In this document: positions 10,534 through 19,504 of the stretch, piece after piece
Numbering within the stretch: position 1 is the first letter of the stretch
Layout of the letters: each line of letters begins with the position of its first letter
Assembly (NCBI RefSeq): GCF_001984825.2
Contig: NZ_CP043318.1
Location: forward strand, 186,001 to 250,000
DNA length: 64,000 bases
Source of the DNA: Enterobacter chengduensis
GTDB lineage: Bacteria; Pseudomonadota; Gammaproteobacteria; Enterobacterales; Enterobacteriaceae
Reading direction: 5' to 3'
The notes under the pieces: model-generated
Database searches by the model: none
What the model was told of the DNA's origin: nothing
Seen by the model: the letters and a program-made list of their open reading frames with translations, nothing else
Translations under genes and position numbers: made by a program

Positions 10534-11453
10534 TGCGCATCGACGTCTGGTTCGTGATGTTGCCCGGGGTGCTGTCATTAGACATGACCGGCCCGGCAGA
10601 AACCTTTGTGCTGGCGGGCGACGCGTTTCGTCTGCACTACATTGGGCCGCAACCGGACGTTCCAACGTCTATAGGCCTGACGATGAGCGGCATCCAGCCG
10701 CTGCCGGAGCGTCTCCCGGCAGGTAGCCTGCTGGTATTACCCGGCGTGAGCGACTCCCGTACTCAGTTTTCCACGCCGCAGGCGCAGCTGATCCAGCACT
10801 GGCTGATGCGCCTGCAGCCGCAGATCCAGCGCCAGGACATCACGGTGATGTGCGTCTGTTCAGGCGCGCTGCTGGCGGCGAAATCGGGCCTGCTGAACAA
10901 CCGACAGTGCACAACCCACCATGACGTTATCAGCCGTTTACGCACCGCGTCCCCCACGGCGACGATCAAAGAAAACCGTATCTTTGTGCAGGATGAGAAC
11001 ATCTGGACCAGCGCGGGGATCACCTCGGGCATCGATCTGGCGCTGCACATGATTAACCGCCTGTGCGGCCCCGAAAAGGCCCTGGCCGTGGCGCGTGAGA
11101 TGGTGGTGTGGTTCCGCCGTTCCGGTGACGATCCCCAGCTTTCGCCGTGGCTACGCTATCGCAACCATCTTCACCCGGCGATCCATCGGGCGCAGGACGC
11201 GCTCACCGCCGAGCCGCAAAAAGCGTGGAGCGTACCTGACGTTGCCGCCCTGGCGCACGTTAGCCCGCGCCATCTCACCCGGCTGTTTCAGTCACATTTA
11301 GGCATTAGCGTTCGCGACTATCTGGAACAGCTGCGCCTGGCGGTGGCGGAGCAGTGGCTATTGCAGGGGCGCGGCGTGGAACAGGCTTCGCTGGCGGCAG
11401 GGTTTTCCTCCCCACGCCAGTACCATCGCGCCCGCCAGCGAACCGTTAGCTGA
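10533..11453 (+). CDS. GlxA-type AraC-family regulator with DJ-1/PfpI N-terminal domain
   Basis: 306 aa. Residues ~3-185 form a class-I glutamine-amidotransferase-like (DJ-1/PfpI) domain with a nucleophile-elbow-like [15 protein letters not shown]. Residues ~205-305 form an AraC helix-turn-helix domain ([39 protein letters not shown]). Such regulators often sit beside amidase or hydrolase genes and sense nitrogen compounds. Here it shares a base with the hydrolase stop codon (TAATG), so the hydrolase is the likely target or partner. The specific inducer is unknown. Its 3' end overlaps wecH by 8 nt, tail to tail. Confidence 0.85.
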   Translation: MRIDVWFVMLPGVLSLDMTGPAETFVLAGDAFRLHYIGPQPDVPTSIGLTMSGIQPLPERLPAGSLLVLPGVSDSRTQFSTPQAQLIQHWLMRLQPQIQRQDITVMCVCSGALLAAKSGLLNNRQCTTHHDVISRLRTASPTATIKENRIFVQDENIWTSAGITSGIDLALHMINRLCGPEKALAVAREMVVWFRRSGDDPQLSPWLRYRNHLHPAIHRAQDALTAEPQKAWSVPDVAALAHVSPRHLTRLFQSHLGISVRDYLEQLRLAVAEQWLLQGRGVEQASLAAGFSSPRQYHRARQRTVS

Positions 11454-12441
11454 CGAAGCGGCGAGTATCTATTTTTTGCAGCAGCATCGACAGCAGCAGG
11501 CTGATCGCCAGCGTGGCGGCAAAAATCCAGACAATATCCAGCACCGGCCAGCTCTTTAGCTCAACGCCTCGGGTGCGCAGGGCGTGGATCACCAGCGCGT
11601 GAAAACCATAAATTCCGAGCGAGTGCCGCGAAATCACGCTCAGTAAAGGGAGTGGCCGCGCGTTGAGCGTGTTTTTAACGAGCGTAAGCAGCGAGACGGC
11701 ACAGATAAAGACCATCGGTCCACAATACAGGTACCAGGTATCGGCAAAATTGCCGCGCCACTGCAGTTCATGCAGCGTCCCGCGTGAAATCACCGCCACG
11801 CCAGCGATAAACAGCGCTCCGCAGAGCCAGTTCAGACCGCGTTTTTGCGTGTCCATCATCCCGATGGCGCGCCCCAGCATGCCGTAAAGCACGTAGTAGA
11901 AGGTGTCGCCGTTGATATAGAGATTGATCGGCAACCACTCAAATCCGTCGATTTTCTGTGAGACCGTATTCGGGTTGGCGATAATGCCTATCACCACCAT
12001 CAGGGCCAGCAGCATTTTCCCGCTGACGTTTTTCACCTGAATAAGGGGAGAAACCAGGTAGATAACGATAATGGCGAAGAAGAACCACAGGTGGTAGAAC
12101 ACCGGTTTTTGCAGCACGTATTTGAGCGATAGCCCGGCGTTAATGGAGGTGAACAGGGTGATGTAAATCAAGGCAATGGCGCTGTAAAACCCCAGGCAGG
12201 CCGCGATGCGGATAAAGTGCCTCGGCTGCGCGCTGCGCTCGCCAAAAAAGAGAAAGCCGGAAATCATAAAGAACAGCGGCACGCTGACGCGCGACGCAGC
12301 GTTGAGAATATTGGCGATATCCCAGTTAACGGGGCTGACGCTGTGGGCATTCGTGACGTACCAGGTCGTCGTGTGGATCATGACCACCATCAGACACGCT
12401 ATTCCTCGCAGGTTATCAATCCAGTTAATTTTTGACTGCAT
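11446..12441 (-). CDS. wecH: Acyltransferase WecH (O-acetylation of enterobacterial common antigen)
   Basis: 331 aa, matches E. coli WecH (YiaH) nearly throughout. Acyltransferase-3 family with ~10 membrane segments; the early membrane helix carries the conserved His in [11 protein letters not shown], and the Arg motif sits in [17 protein letters not shown]. Role known for the family member: transfer of acetyl groups to GlcNAc of the common antigen at the inner membrane. The start at 12441 follows GAGGAACTG; a longer in-frame ORF upstream has no matching residues. Divergent from ysaB. Confidence 0.93.
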   Translation of the reverse strand: MQSKINWIDNLRGIACLMVVMIHTTTWYVTNAHSVSPVNWDIANILNAASRVSVPLFFMISGFLFFGERSAQPRHFIRIAACLGFYSAIALIYITLFTSINAGLSLKYVLQKPVFYHLWFFFAIIVIYLVSPLIQVKNVSGKMLLALMVVIGIIANPNTVSQKIDGFEWLPINLYINGDTFYYVLYGMLGRAIGMMDTQKRGLNWLCGALFIAGVAVISRGTLHELQWRGNFADTWYLYCGPMVFICAVSLLTLVKNTLNARPLPLLSVISRHSLGIYGFHALVIHALRTRGVELKSWPVLDIVWIFAATLAISLLLSMLLQKIDTRRFVS

Positions 12442-12624
12442 CAGTTCCTCGTTTTCCCTGTAAATTGAGTGTGACTGCCATTGTCCAAAAGTCTTCGCCT
12501 GGAAAACTCTGAGTTTTATTCTGCAGGCTTGTCGGGAGACCGCGAGATTCGCAGAATGCCGGACCATAATCTATAAAAGCGTTGATACTAAAAATAACAG
12601 CCGCTGACCAGGACGGTAATAAAA

Positions 12625-12930
12625 ATGATGATGAAGCGTGTGGCGTCACTCTTTCTGCTGTTAATCCTGGCGGGATGCAGTGCGCCGCAAGAAGCACCTG
12701 TGCAAAAAGCGCAGCAGGGTAAAATGAGCCCGGAACGTTCGCTGAACATGGAAGAGCTTTGTAAAGATCGCGCTGCTCGCCGCTATAATTCGGACGTGCA
12801 GAAAATTGACGTCACCGGATTTGAGCGTTTTCAGGGAAGCTATGAGCTGCGGGGCCATACGTCGCGCAAAGAGGCCTTTGTCTGCTCGTTTGATGCGGAC
12901 GGTCAGTTTTTACACCTCTCCATGCGCTAG
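12625..12930 (+). CDS. ysaB: Small outer-membrane lipoprotein YsaB
   Basis: 101 aa. Lipoprotein signal peptide with lipobox LAGC, lipid-bearing Cys19, then a ~80-residue domain whose RSLNMEELCKDRAARRYN and YELRGHTSRKEAFVCSFDADGQFLHLSMR strongly match E. coli YsaB. Two further cysteines (in ELCKD and FVCSF) could form a disulfide. Function unknown. Lies between wecH and glyQ, as in E. coli. Confidence 0.9.
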   Translation: MMMKRVASLFLLLILAGCSAPQEAPVQKAQQGKMSPERSLNMEELCKDRAARRYNSDVQKIDVTGFERFQGSYELRGHTSRKEAFVCSFDADGQFLHLSMR

Positions 12931-13090
12931 CCTGCTCGTATAATCAGCAGCCAGACGCCGTCAGCGTTCTGGCCGGAAGGCTTATTTCCCAATTTTCCCT
13001 AAACAACCCCGTTTCGTACTGTATATCTTGCAGCCAGCGGGTATACTGGTCCCTTCCATTTAAAACCACACGTATCCAGCACGAAATACT

Positions 13091-14002
13091 ATGCAAAAGT
13101 TTGATACCAAGACCTTCCAGGGCCTGATCCTGACCTTACAGGATTACTGGGCTCGTCAGGGCTGTACCATTGTTCAACCTTTGGACATGGAAGTCGGCGC
13201 CGGCACTTCACACCCGATGACCAGCCTGCGCGCGTTGGGGCCTGAGCCAATGGCGACCGCGTATGTGCAGCCTTCACGTCGTCCGACCGATGGTCGTTAC
13301 GGTGAAAACCCGAACCGTCTGCAGCATTACTATCAGTTCCAGGTGGTGATTAAGCCATCACCCGACAACATTCAGGAACTGTACCTCGGGTCGCTGAAAG
13401 AGCTGGGTATGGATCCCACCATCCACGACATCCGTTTCGTGGAAGATAACTGGGAAAACCCAACGCTGGGTGCCTGGGGTCTGGGTTGGGAAGTGTGGCT
13501 GAACGGTATGGAAGTGACCCAGTTCACTTACTTCCAGCAGGTGGGTGGTCTGGAATGTAAGCCGATCACCGGTGAAATCACCTACGGTCTGGAACGTCTG
13601 GCGATGTACATTCAGGGCGTAGACAGCGTTTACGACCTGGTCTGGAGCGACGGCCCGCTGGGTAAAACCACCTACGGCGACGTGTTCCATCAGAACGAAG
13701 TGGAGCAATCCACCTATAACTTCGAATACGCGGACGTGGACTTCCTGTTCACCTGCTTCGAGCAGTACGAGAAAGAAGCGCAGCAGCTGCTGGCGCTGGA
13801 GACTCCGCTGCCGCTGCCTGCCTACGAGCGTATTCTGAAGGCCGCCCACAGCTTCAACCTGCTGGACGCCCGCAAAGCCATCTCCGTGACTGAACGTCAG
13901 CGCTACATTCTGCGTATTCGTACCCTGACCAAAGCCGTTGCAGAAGCTTACTACGCGTCCCGTGAAGCCCTTGGCTTCCCGATGTGCAACCGAAACAAAT
14001 AA
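13091..14002 (+). CDS. glyQ: Glycyl-tRNA synthetase alpha subunit
   Basis: 303 aa class II aminoacyl-tRNA synthetase alpha subunit of the alpha2beta2 enzyme. It carries the catalytic core: [17 protein letters not shown] at the N-terminus, motif 2-like [25 protein letters not shown], and [11 protein letters not shown] as motif 3. It activates glycine and charges tRNA-Gly. It is 9 nt from glyS; a TATACT -10-like hexamer lies at 13042-13047. Confidence 0.98.
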   Translation: MQKFDTKTFQGLILTLQDYWARQGCTIVQPLDMEVGAGTSHPMTSLRALGPEPMATAYVQPSRRPTDGRYGENPNRLQHYYQFQVVIKPSPDNIQELYLGSLKELGMDPTIHDIRFVEDNWENPTLGAWGLGWEVWLNGMEVTQFTYFQQVGGLECKPITGEITYGLERLAMYIQGVDSVYDLVWSDGPLGKTTYGDVFHQNEVEQSTYNFEYADVDFLFTCFEQYEKEAQQLLALETPLPLPAYERILKAAHSFNLLDARKAISVTERQRYILRIRTLTKAVAEAYYASREALGFPMCNRNK

Positions 14003-14011
14003 GAGGCGGCC

Positions 14012-16081
14012 ATGTCTGAGAAAACTTTCCTGGTGGAAATCGGCACCGAAGAGCTGCCACCAAAAGCCCTGCGCAGCCTGGCTGAATCTTTCGCTGCGAA
14101 CGTGACCGCCGAGCTGGATAACGCTGGCCTGGCGCACGGTAAAATTGAGTGGTTTGCCGCGCCGCGCCGTCTGGCGCTGAAAGTGGCAAATCTGGCGGCG
14201 TCTCAGCCGGATCGCGAAGTCGAAAAACGTGGCCCGGCGATTGCCCAGGCGTTCGACGCGGAAGGCAAGCCGAGCAAAGCGGCGGAAGGCTGGGCGCGCG
14301 GCTGCGGCATCACCGTCGATCAGGCCGAGCGTCTGACCACCGACAAAGGCGAATGGCTGCTCTATCGTGCCCATGTGAAAGGCGAAAGCGCAGAAGCGCT
14401 GCTGCCGGACATGATTGCCACGTCGCTGGCGAAGCTGCCAATTCCTAAGCTGATGCGCTGGGGCGCGTCCGACGTCCACTTCGTGCGTCCGGTTCACACC
14501 GTGACCCTGCTGCTGGGCGACACCGTTATCCCGGCGACCATTCTGGGCGTCGCGTCCGATCGCGTGATCCGCGGCCATCGCTTTATGGGCGAGCCAGAGT
14601 TCACCATCGACAATGCCGACCAGTATCCGCAGATCCTGCTGGAGCGCGGCAAGGTCATTGCCGACTACGAACAGCGTAAAGCGAAAATCAAAGCGGACGC
14701 CGAAGAAGCGGCGCGCAAGATTGGCGGTAACGCCGATCTTAGCGACAGCCTGCTGGAAGAAGTGACCTCGCTGGTGGAATGGCCGGTAGTGCTGACCGCG
14801 AAGTTCGAAGAGAAGTTCCTGGCCGTTCCGGCAGAAGCGCTGGTCTACACCATGAAGGGTGACCAAAAGTACTTCCCGGTCTATGCCAACGACGGCAAGC
14901 TGCTGCCAAACTTTATCTTCGTGGCAAACATCGAATCGAAAGATCCGATCCAGATTATCTCCGGTAACGAGAAAGTGGTGCGTCCGCGTCTGGCGGATGC
15001 CGAGTTCTTCTTCAATACCGACCGTAAAAAGCGTCTGGAAGATAACCTGCCGCGCCTGCAAACCGTGCTGTTCCAGCAGCAGCTGGGTACGCTGCGCGAC
15101 AAGACCGACCGCATTGCGGAGCTGTCCGGCTGGATTGCCCGCGAAATCGGTGCCGACGTCAACCACGCGACCCGTGCGGGCCTGCTGTCAAAATGCGACC
15201 TGATGACCAACATGGTGTTCGAGTTTACCGACACCCAGGGCGTGATGGGCATGCACTACGCGCGTCACGATGGCGAAGCGGAAGACGTGGCGGTTGCCCT
15301 GAACGAGCAGTATCAGCCGCGCTTTGCGGGTGACGAACTGCCGTCCAACCCGGTTGCCTGCGCTGTCGCCATTGCCGATAAGATGGACACCCTGGCGGGT
15401 ATCTTCGGTATCGGCCAGCATCCGAAAGGCGACAAAGATCCGTTTGCGCTGCGTCGTGCCGCGCTGGGCGTGCTGCGTATCATCGTTGAGAAGAACCTGA
15501 ACCTCGATCTGCAGACCCTGACCGAAGAAGCGGTGCGTCTGTACGGCGACAAGCTGACCAACGCGAAGGTTGTGGATGACGTGATCGACTTTATGCTCGG
15601 TCGTTTCCGCGCGTGGTATCAGGACGAAGGTTACACCGTTGACACCATTCAGGCGGTGCTGGCGCGTCGTCCGACCCGTCCGGCTGATTTCGATGCACGT
15701 ATGAAGGCGGTGTCCCACTTCCGCACGCTGGAAGCGGCATCTGCTCTGGCCGCAGCCAACAAGCGTGTCTCCAACATTCTGGCGAAATCCGACGAGACGC
15801 TGAACGAGCGCGTGAACGCCGCGACGCTGAAAGAGCCGGAAGAGATCGCCCTGGCGATGCAGGTTGTGGTGCTGCGCGACAAGCTCGAGCCGTACTTCGC
15901 GGAAGGCCGCTACCAGGAAGCGCTGGTGGAGCTGGCGGAACTGCGTGACGTGATTGATGCGTTCTTCGAGAAAGTGATGGTGAACGTAGAAGACAAAGAG
16001 CTGCGTATTAACCGTCTCTCTATGCTTGAGAAACTGCGCGAGCTGTTCCTGCGCGTGGCGGATATTTCGCTGCTGCAGTAA
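14012..16081 (+). CDS. glyS: Glycyl-tRNA synthetase beta subunit
   Basis: 689 aa, full length. The beta subunit supplies tRNA recognition: an N-terminal B3/B4-like region beginning [16 protein letters not shown], an HD-domain-like middle ([15 protein letters not shown]...MHYARHDGE) and a C-terminal anticodon-binding DALR-like domain. A GAGGCGGCC ribosome site precedes the ATG. Cotranscribed with glyQ and followed by a strong terminator. Confidence 0.98.
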   Translation: MSEKTFLVEIGTEELPPKALRSLAESFAANVTAELDNAGLAHGKIEWFAAPRRLALKVANLAASQPDREVEKRGPAIAQAFDAEGKPSKAAEGWARGCGITVDQAERLTTDKGEWLLYRAHVKGESAEALLPDMIATSLAKLPIPKLMRWGASDVHFVRPVHTVTLLLGDTVIPATILGVASDRVIRGHRFMGEPEFTIDNADQYPQILLERGKVIADYEQRKAKIKADAEEAARKIGGNADLSDSLLEEVTSLVEWPVVLTAKFEEKFLAVPAEALVYTMKGDQKYFPVYANDGKLLPNFIFVANIESKDPIQIISGNEKVVRPRLADAEFFFNTDRKKRLEDNLPRLQTVLFQQQLGTLRDKTDRIAELSGWIAREIGADVNHATRAGLLSKCDLMTNMVFEFTDTQGVMGMHYARHDGEAEDVAVALNEQYQPRFAGDELPSNPVACAVAIADKMDTLAGIFGIGQHPKGDKDPFALRRAALGVLRIIVEKNLNLDLQTLTEEAVRLYGDKLTNAKVVDDVIDFMLGRFRAWYQDEGYTVDTIQAVLARRPTRPADFDARMKAVSHFRTLEAASALAAANKRVSNILAKSDETLNERVNAATLKEPEEIALAMQVVVLRDKLEPYFAEGRYQEALVELAELRDVIDAFFEKVMVNVEDKELRINRLSMLEKLRELFLRVADISLLQ

Positions 16082-16103
16082 TGTGCCCGTTGTTACAAAT
16101 GCT

Positions 16104-16129
16104 AAAAACCCGCTTCGGCGGGTTTTTTT
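16104..16129 (+). terminator. glyS terminator
   Basis: AAAACCCGC TTCG GCGGG then seven T residues: a canonical tetraloop intrinsic terminator. Confidence 0.93.
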
Positions 16130-16140
16130 ATGGGTCTTTT

Positions 16141-16170
16141 GTAGGTCGGATAAGCGCGGCGTCATCCGGC
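16141..16170. repeat. REP element downstream of glyS
   Basis: GTAGGTCGGATAAGC...GCGTCATCCGGC, a classic enterobacterial REP unit, immediately before the 3' end of the minus-strand gene at 16175. Confidence 0.85.
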
Positions 16171-16174
16171 AGGT

Positions 16175-16624
16175 TTAGCCGATCGCGATTGTGCCTTCGT
16201 CTGTCTGCAGCCAGCGCGGTGCCTTCAGCGTATCGGTAAAGTAGCTGACCAGTTCACACAGCAAATCTTCCATCACGATTTCAGACTGTCGCGGCAGTGA
16301 GCCGTTCATCAGCAATTGCGTAATCTCCTGACAGTAGCGCCCCAGCTGATCGCATTCGGGTTCGAAAGCCGGAACGCGTGACGGGAGTTCTTCCACGGTC
16401 AGGCTGGCTTTTAAATGTTCTGGAATAGCGTCCAGCAGCGTCGGTTGCAGAAGCGCCAGACAGGCGGAGAGTCGGCCGTAGAGCGCCATTTTCTGGATGG
16501 GCTCTTCGCACTCAATCAGCGCATCGGTAAAGCGTTCGCAGTTATCCGCCAGTTGGGTGAAATCGGTGGCGTGGTTGAAGGGCAGGGTGAATAAAGAATG
16601 AGCTTGGGTTGGGGTAGTAGCCAT
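16175..16624 (-). CDS. Unrecognised 149-aa protein with structured leader
   Basis: 149 aa, acidic and mostly helical in appearance; no signal peptide, no membrane segment and no motif I can name. It starts MATTPTQAHSLFTLPFNHATDF and ends WLQTDEGTIAIG; cysteines are scattered (ERFTDALIECEE, LSACLAL, EPECDQLGRYC, LLCELV). A good ribosome site (CGGAGG, 10 nt upstream) supports it as real, and the upstream 120 nt can form competing hairpins. It occupies the variable slot between glyS and yiaG, where E. coli carries an IS150 and hokA. A phage-satellite or toxin-type origin is possible but not shown. Confidence 0.7.
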   Translation of the reverse strand: MATTPTQAHSLFTLPFNHATDFTQLADNCERFTDALIECEEPIQKMALYGRLSACLALLQPTLLDAIPEHLKASLTVEELPSRVPAFEPECDQLGRYCQEITQLLMNGSLPRQSEIVMEDLLCELVSYFTDTLKAPRWLQTDEGTIAIG

Positions 16625-16634
16625 ATTGGCAGCC

Positions 16635-16745
16635 TCCGATAAGTGATAAAGCTTCCACCACCGGAAATGCTAACTTCGCTGGTGGTGGACTGAACAGAGT
16701 TAGCATTACCGGCCTTATCGGATACCGGCGCATCTTTCGATGCCC
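16635..16745 (-). promoter_or_regulatory. Leader with mutually exclusive hairpins upstream of the 149-aa gene
   Basis: Three interlocking inverted repeats. The outer pair is TCCGATAAG 16635-16643 with CTTATCGGA 16714-16722 (perfect, overlapping the Shine-Dalgarno on the minus strand). The second is CCACCACC 16655-16662 with GGTGGTGG 16681-16688 (perfect). The third is CCGGAAATGCTAACT 16661-16675 with AGTTAGCATTACCGG 16698-16712 (14 of 15). The last two share bases 16661-16662 and interleave, so they cannot coexist as nested stems. A further GCATC-TTTC-GATGC hairpin lies at 16730-16743. RNA-based control is inferred. Confidence 0.55.
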
Positions 16746-17300
16746 CTGCTCAGCCCACCATTGAGATGTAGCAAAGCATGCTGCACATAATGTGCCGCCG
16801 ATAAGATAAGCCAGGATGCTAAACCCGACACCTGATTTTGCAGGTGCGAAGAGAACTTACTGCTCATCAAAACAGGCGGCAACAGATTTGAGCTATGCCA
16901 CTGAGGATATTACCATTTCTGGAAAGAGGCTCGCAAAATTACCGCAATGAAAAGCATACTGCGGGCAGAGGTCTTACAGCGACGCTATGGTCCGGCTGTA
17001 AATCGCTGGCACGTTCACGGGTATTGTCGTTACAGAGTAGCAAGGAACATAAAGTGAACGGAATGACCACCAGAGCCGTATGTTCCCCCTCACCCCAGCC
17101 CTCTCCCAAAGAGAGAGGGAGTTTAAATCGCCCAAAATTTAACCTTAAAACCTTCAACACATTACCGTTATCCTTACTCCCGTTAACGTTCTCGCGCTGG
17201 AGTGCCCCCCAAAAATGAACAAACACGACTGATGAATTTCGATCCTTGCTAAACGCCACCGCGTCGGCAGGGGATGTTTTGATTTCATTCAGGAGTGCTT
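16746..17300. other. Gene-free stretch of the glyS-yiaG island
   Basis: No ORF with a credible ribosome site. Contents: palindrome CACCTG-ATTTTG-CAGGTG at 16829-16846, which could be an operator or a hairpin near the promoter of the minus-strand gene; a 36-codon ORF (16947-17057) with no Shine-Dalgarno; the dispersed repeat at 17085-17121; and an AT-rich stretch before the ABC gene whose ribosome site AGGAG is at 17291-17295. Confidence 0.6.
17085..17121. repeat. Dispersed CCCTCACCC/CTCTCCC palindromic repeat, copy 1
   Basis: CCCTCACCCCAGCCCTCTCC followed by a short inverted GAGAGAGGGAG arm. It belongs to the same family as the copies at 22139-22190 and 35908-35990. All are intergenic. Confidence 0.75.
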
Positions 17301-17891
17301 ATGGCTCATTTTGCGCAGTCCCCTTCTTTTATTCTGCATCAGGTCACCTGTCAGTTTCCGACGGGCGATACCCTCTTTGGTCCGCTGAATCTTTCACTGG
17401 AACCCGCCCTGTGCGCGCTGGTTGGCCGCAACGGCAGCGGGAAAACGCGTCTGCTGCGCCTGCTGGCGGGGCTTGATGAACCGGCAGGCGGGCATATCGA
17501 ACGTATCGGAACGCAGGTCTATGTGGCGCAGCAGCAGAACATTTTGCCGGATACGACGCTCGCTGAGCTGCTCGGGTACGAAGCCATCTTCGCGGCGCGA
17601 GCGCGTATCGACAGCGGAGGGTATCAGCCTGACGATCTGGAAACGCTTGATGGCTTCTGGGATTTAGCAGAACGCCTGAGCGGGGCGTTTACGGCTAACG
17701 CGGATTTTATGCTGCTGGACGAACCCACTAACCATCTGGATCTGGCCTCGGTCGAGGCCATTGAAGCGGCGCTGGCCGATTTTCCCGGCGCACTGCTGGT
17801 AGTATCACACGATGAGGCTTTTTTAAGAGGCTTAACGTTAACGCATGAGCTGGTGTGGGAAGAGGCGGGCTGGCATTGCGAAAGCCTGTAA
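17301..17891 (+). pseudogene. Internally deleted ABC-F-like ATPase (single domain, no signature motif)
   Basis: 196 aa. Walker A GRNGSGKT (42-49), Q-loop region VAQQQN (75-80), Walker [13 protein letters not shown] (136-147) and H-loop SHDEAFL (H170) are all present and in order. The ABC signature (LSGGE/Q) normally sits ~20 residues before Walker B; here [18 protein letters not shown] leaves only ~8 residues and no signature. EPTNHLD is the ABC-F hallmark, and ABC-F proteins are ~500+ aa with two such domains, so this looks like the N-terminal part of domain 1 joined in frame to the C-terminal end of a domain. Start ATG 17301 follows AGGAG. It could still make a stable protein. Confidence 0.7.
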
Positions 17892-17897
17892 ACACAA

Positions 17898-17917
17898 GCC
17901 CCCGCAAAGGCGGGGGC
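17898..17917. terminator. Convergent hairpin between the ABC remnant and yiaG
   Basis: Perfect GCCCCCGC-AAAG-GCGGGGGC hairpin between two converging genes; the flanking T-run is weak, so it acts as a terminator or an RNA 3' stabiliser. Confidence 0.65.
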
Positions 17918-17929
17918 GTTCAAACGTTA

Positions 17930-18217
17930 CTACGCTATCTGTTTGCTGAGTGCAGGGTTAGCCTGAATCAGGCTCATCAGCTTTAGCTCGGTTGGGGTGG
18001 GTTTCTCTCGTTTTGACTCCCACTCCTGGACCATCGCCACGCTGACACCCATCGCTCTGGCGAATTCTTCGGTCTTCAGCCCTGTCCCTTTGCGCAATTG
18101 CTCGTATTCTGTAAAGGGATTGGATTTTTGCTGCAGGGTAATCGTCTGCGGTACATCTTTAAAAACGATCTGTTCCAGGCTGCTCAGCAGCTCAAACTCA
18201 GGATCTTTATATTCCAT
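17930..18217 (-). CDS. yiaG: XRE-family helix-turn-helix regulator YiaG
   Basis: 95 aa, matches E. coli YiaG along its length. The C-terminal half is an XRE/HigA-type helix-turn-helix (YEQLRKGTGLKTEEFARAMGVSVAMVQEWESKREKPTP). The N-terminal ~35 residues resemble antitoxin-type N-termini, but no toxin gene is adjacent. GAGGAG precedes the ATG. DNA target unknown. Divergent from yiaF. Confidence 0.9.
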   Translation of the reverse strand: MEYKDPEFELLSSLEQIVFKDVPQTITLQQKSNPFTEYEQLRKGTGLKTEEFARAMGVSVAMVQEWESKREKPTPTELKLMSLIQANPALSKQIA

Positions 18218-18549
18218 TGAGGACTCCTCTTAAATCTCACATCGTGATCAAGAACATCAGAGAGCCAATTAAGAATAGCCCCTAATATTAACCCAGGATC
18301 GTCACGGGTGTGATTAATCGTGCGGTAACGATCGCTTTACCCGATTCAGCAATATGGACAGTTATGCTAATTCCCTGATTAGTCATACGTCGGCTTCGTC
18401 AGGTATTTTTTTGTAAATGGTAAGAAATAAATCGGCAATAGCCGTTTTGCATGAAAAAAGTATCTTGCAAGGCTGACCTGGACTATCCTTGTAAGCCGTC
18501 GGGCACGCGTGTGCCGGTGTGCGCTTTTTTGGGTGAAAGGAGTAATAAA
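18218..18549. promoter_or_regulatory. yiaG/yiaF divergent intergenic region with leader hairpins
   Basis: 332 nt without a gene. On the yiaF side are an inverted repeat CTTGCAAGG (18464-18472) / CCTTGTAAG (18487-18495) and a GGCAC-GCGT-GTGCC hairpin (18502-18515) closely followed by six T residues, which together look like a yiaF leader attenuator. The rest is AT-rich promoter-type DNA; no sure -35/-10 pair was fixed. Confidence 0.45.
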
Positions 18550-19260
18550 ATGGCGACAGGAAAGTCCTGCTCTCGCTGGTTTGCGCCTATTGCGGCGTTG
18601 TTGATGGTTGTTAGCCTGAGTGGGTGTTTTGATAAAGAAGGCGATCAGCGCAAAGCGTTTATCGATTTTCTGCAGAATACAGTGATGCGCAGCGGCGAGC
18701 GGTTACCGACGCTGACTGCGGATCAGAAAAAACAGTTTGGTCCCTTCGTGTCCGATTACGCCATTCTTTATGGGTATTCACAGCAGGTGAGCCAGGCGAT
18801 GGATTCCGGTATCCGCCCGGTCGTAGATAGCGTCAACGCCATCCGCGTTCCGCAGGATTATGTGACGCAGCGTGAACCGCTTCGCCAGTCTAACGGTGCG
18901 CTTGGCGTGCTGAGCCAGCAGCTACAGAATGCGAAAATGCAGGCTGACGCGTCACGTTCTGCCCTGAAGCAGGGTGACGATCTCAAGCCGGTCTTCGACA
19001 AAGTGTATGAGAAAGTGGTGACTAAGCCTTCTGAAGCGCTGCAACCGCTGATCCCGGCCGCGCAAATCTTCACGCAGCAGCTGGTTCAGGTGGGCGACTT
19101 TATCGCCCAGCAGAATACGCAGGTGAGCTTTGTTGCCAACGGCATTCAGTTCCCGACCTCGCAGCAGGCAAGCCAGTACAATACGCTGATTGGGCCGCTG
19201 GCCTCCCAGCATCAGGCCTTCAGCCAGGCCTGGAGCGCCGCAGTCGCGGCCACAGAATAA
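18550..19260 (+). CDS. yiaF: DUF3053 lipoprotein YiaF
   Basis: 236 aa, same as E. coli YiaF over its full length. The signal peptide ends in lipobox LSGC (Cys26), so it is probably a membrane-anchored lipoprotein; Phe-Asp follow the Cys, an Asp at +3 rather than +2. The mature part is Gln-rich and helical (LSQQLQNAKMQADASRSALKQ). Start ATG 18550 follows AAGGAG; a longer in-frame ORF starting at 18451 overlaps leader hairpins and is rejected. Function unknown. Confidence 0.92.
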   Translation: MATGKSCSRWFAPIAALLMVVSLSGCFDKEGDQRKAFIDFLQNTVMRSGERLPTLTADQKKQFGPFVSDYAILYGYSQQVSQAMDSGIRPVVDSVNAIRVPQDYVTQREPLRQSNGALGVLSQQLQNAKMQADASRSALKQGDDLKPVFDKVYEKVVTKPSEALQPLIPAAQIFTQQLVQVGDFIAQQNTQVSFVANGIQFPTSQQASQYNTLIGPLASQHQAFSQAWSAAVAATE

Positions 19261-19264
19261 AACG

Positions 19265-19293
19265 AAAACCCCGCTTCCGGCGGGGTTTTTTAT
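19265..19293 (+). terminator. yiaF terminator
   Basis: AAAACCCCGC-TTCC-GGCGGGGTTTTTTA hairpin with T-run directly after the stop codon. Confidence 0.92.
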
Positions 19294-19311
19294 TCATATT
19301 GAAAATAACGC

Positions 19312-19340
19312 TTGTCATTACACTACCACATCGGTATAAC
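19312..19340 (+). promoter_or_regulatory. cspA promoter
   Basis: TTGTCA (19312-19317), exactly 17 nt, TATAAC (19335-19340). This predicts a start near 19347 and a ~158-nt leader, as expected for cspA. Confidence 0.8.
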
Positions 19341-19346
19341 TATCCC

Positions 19347-19504
19347 CGTCGGTTTGTTACACAGACCTAAAGCAGTTTAGTTAAGCAGTCCAGATTGTTA
19401 TCCATAGATACCCTTCGTAGTGACCCTTCCTTCATCGCTTAAAAATCTGTAACGCAATCCATCAAGCCGGAAGGCACAATATATTTGTTAATTAAGGTAA
19501 TTCT
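19347..19504 (+). ncRNA. cspA 5' leader (cold-responsive RNA thermosensor)
   Basis: Long untranslated leader aligning with the E. coli cspA leader by eye: CGGTTTG near the start, ACAGACC, AAAGCAGT, AAGGCACA and an A/T-rich ending before TAAGGTAATTCT-ATG. In E. coli this RNA refolds at low temperature to expose the ribosome site. The cold-box portion reads TGTTACACAGA here, where E. coli has TGACGTACAGA. Confidence 0.75.

Noticed and set aside
13358..15166. 602-codon minus-strand frame over glyQ/glyS
   Set aside because: Antisense shadow of two essential genes.
16542..16733. 63-codon minus-strand ORF beginning in the structured leader and overlapping the 149-aa gene
   Set aside because: No clear ribosome site and it runs through the hairpins. 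It could be a leader peptide, but nothing supports it beyond being open.
16947..17057. 36-residue plus-strand ORF in the island (starts MKSILRAEVLQRRYG)
   Set aside because: No Shine-Dalgarno; not recognised; does not resemble Hok, Ldr or Ibs peptides that might be expected at this slot.
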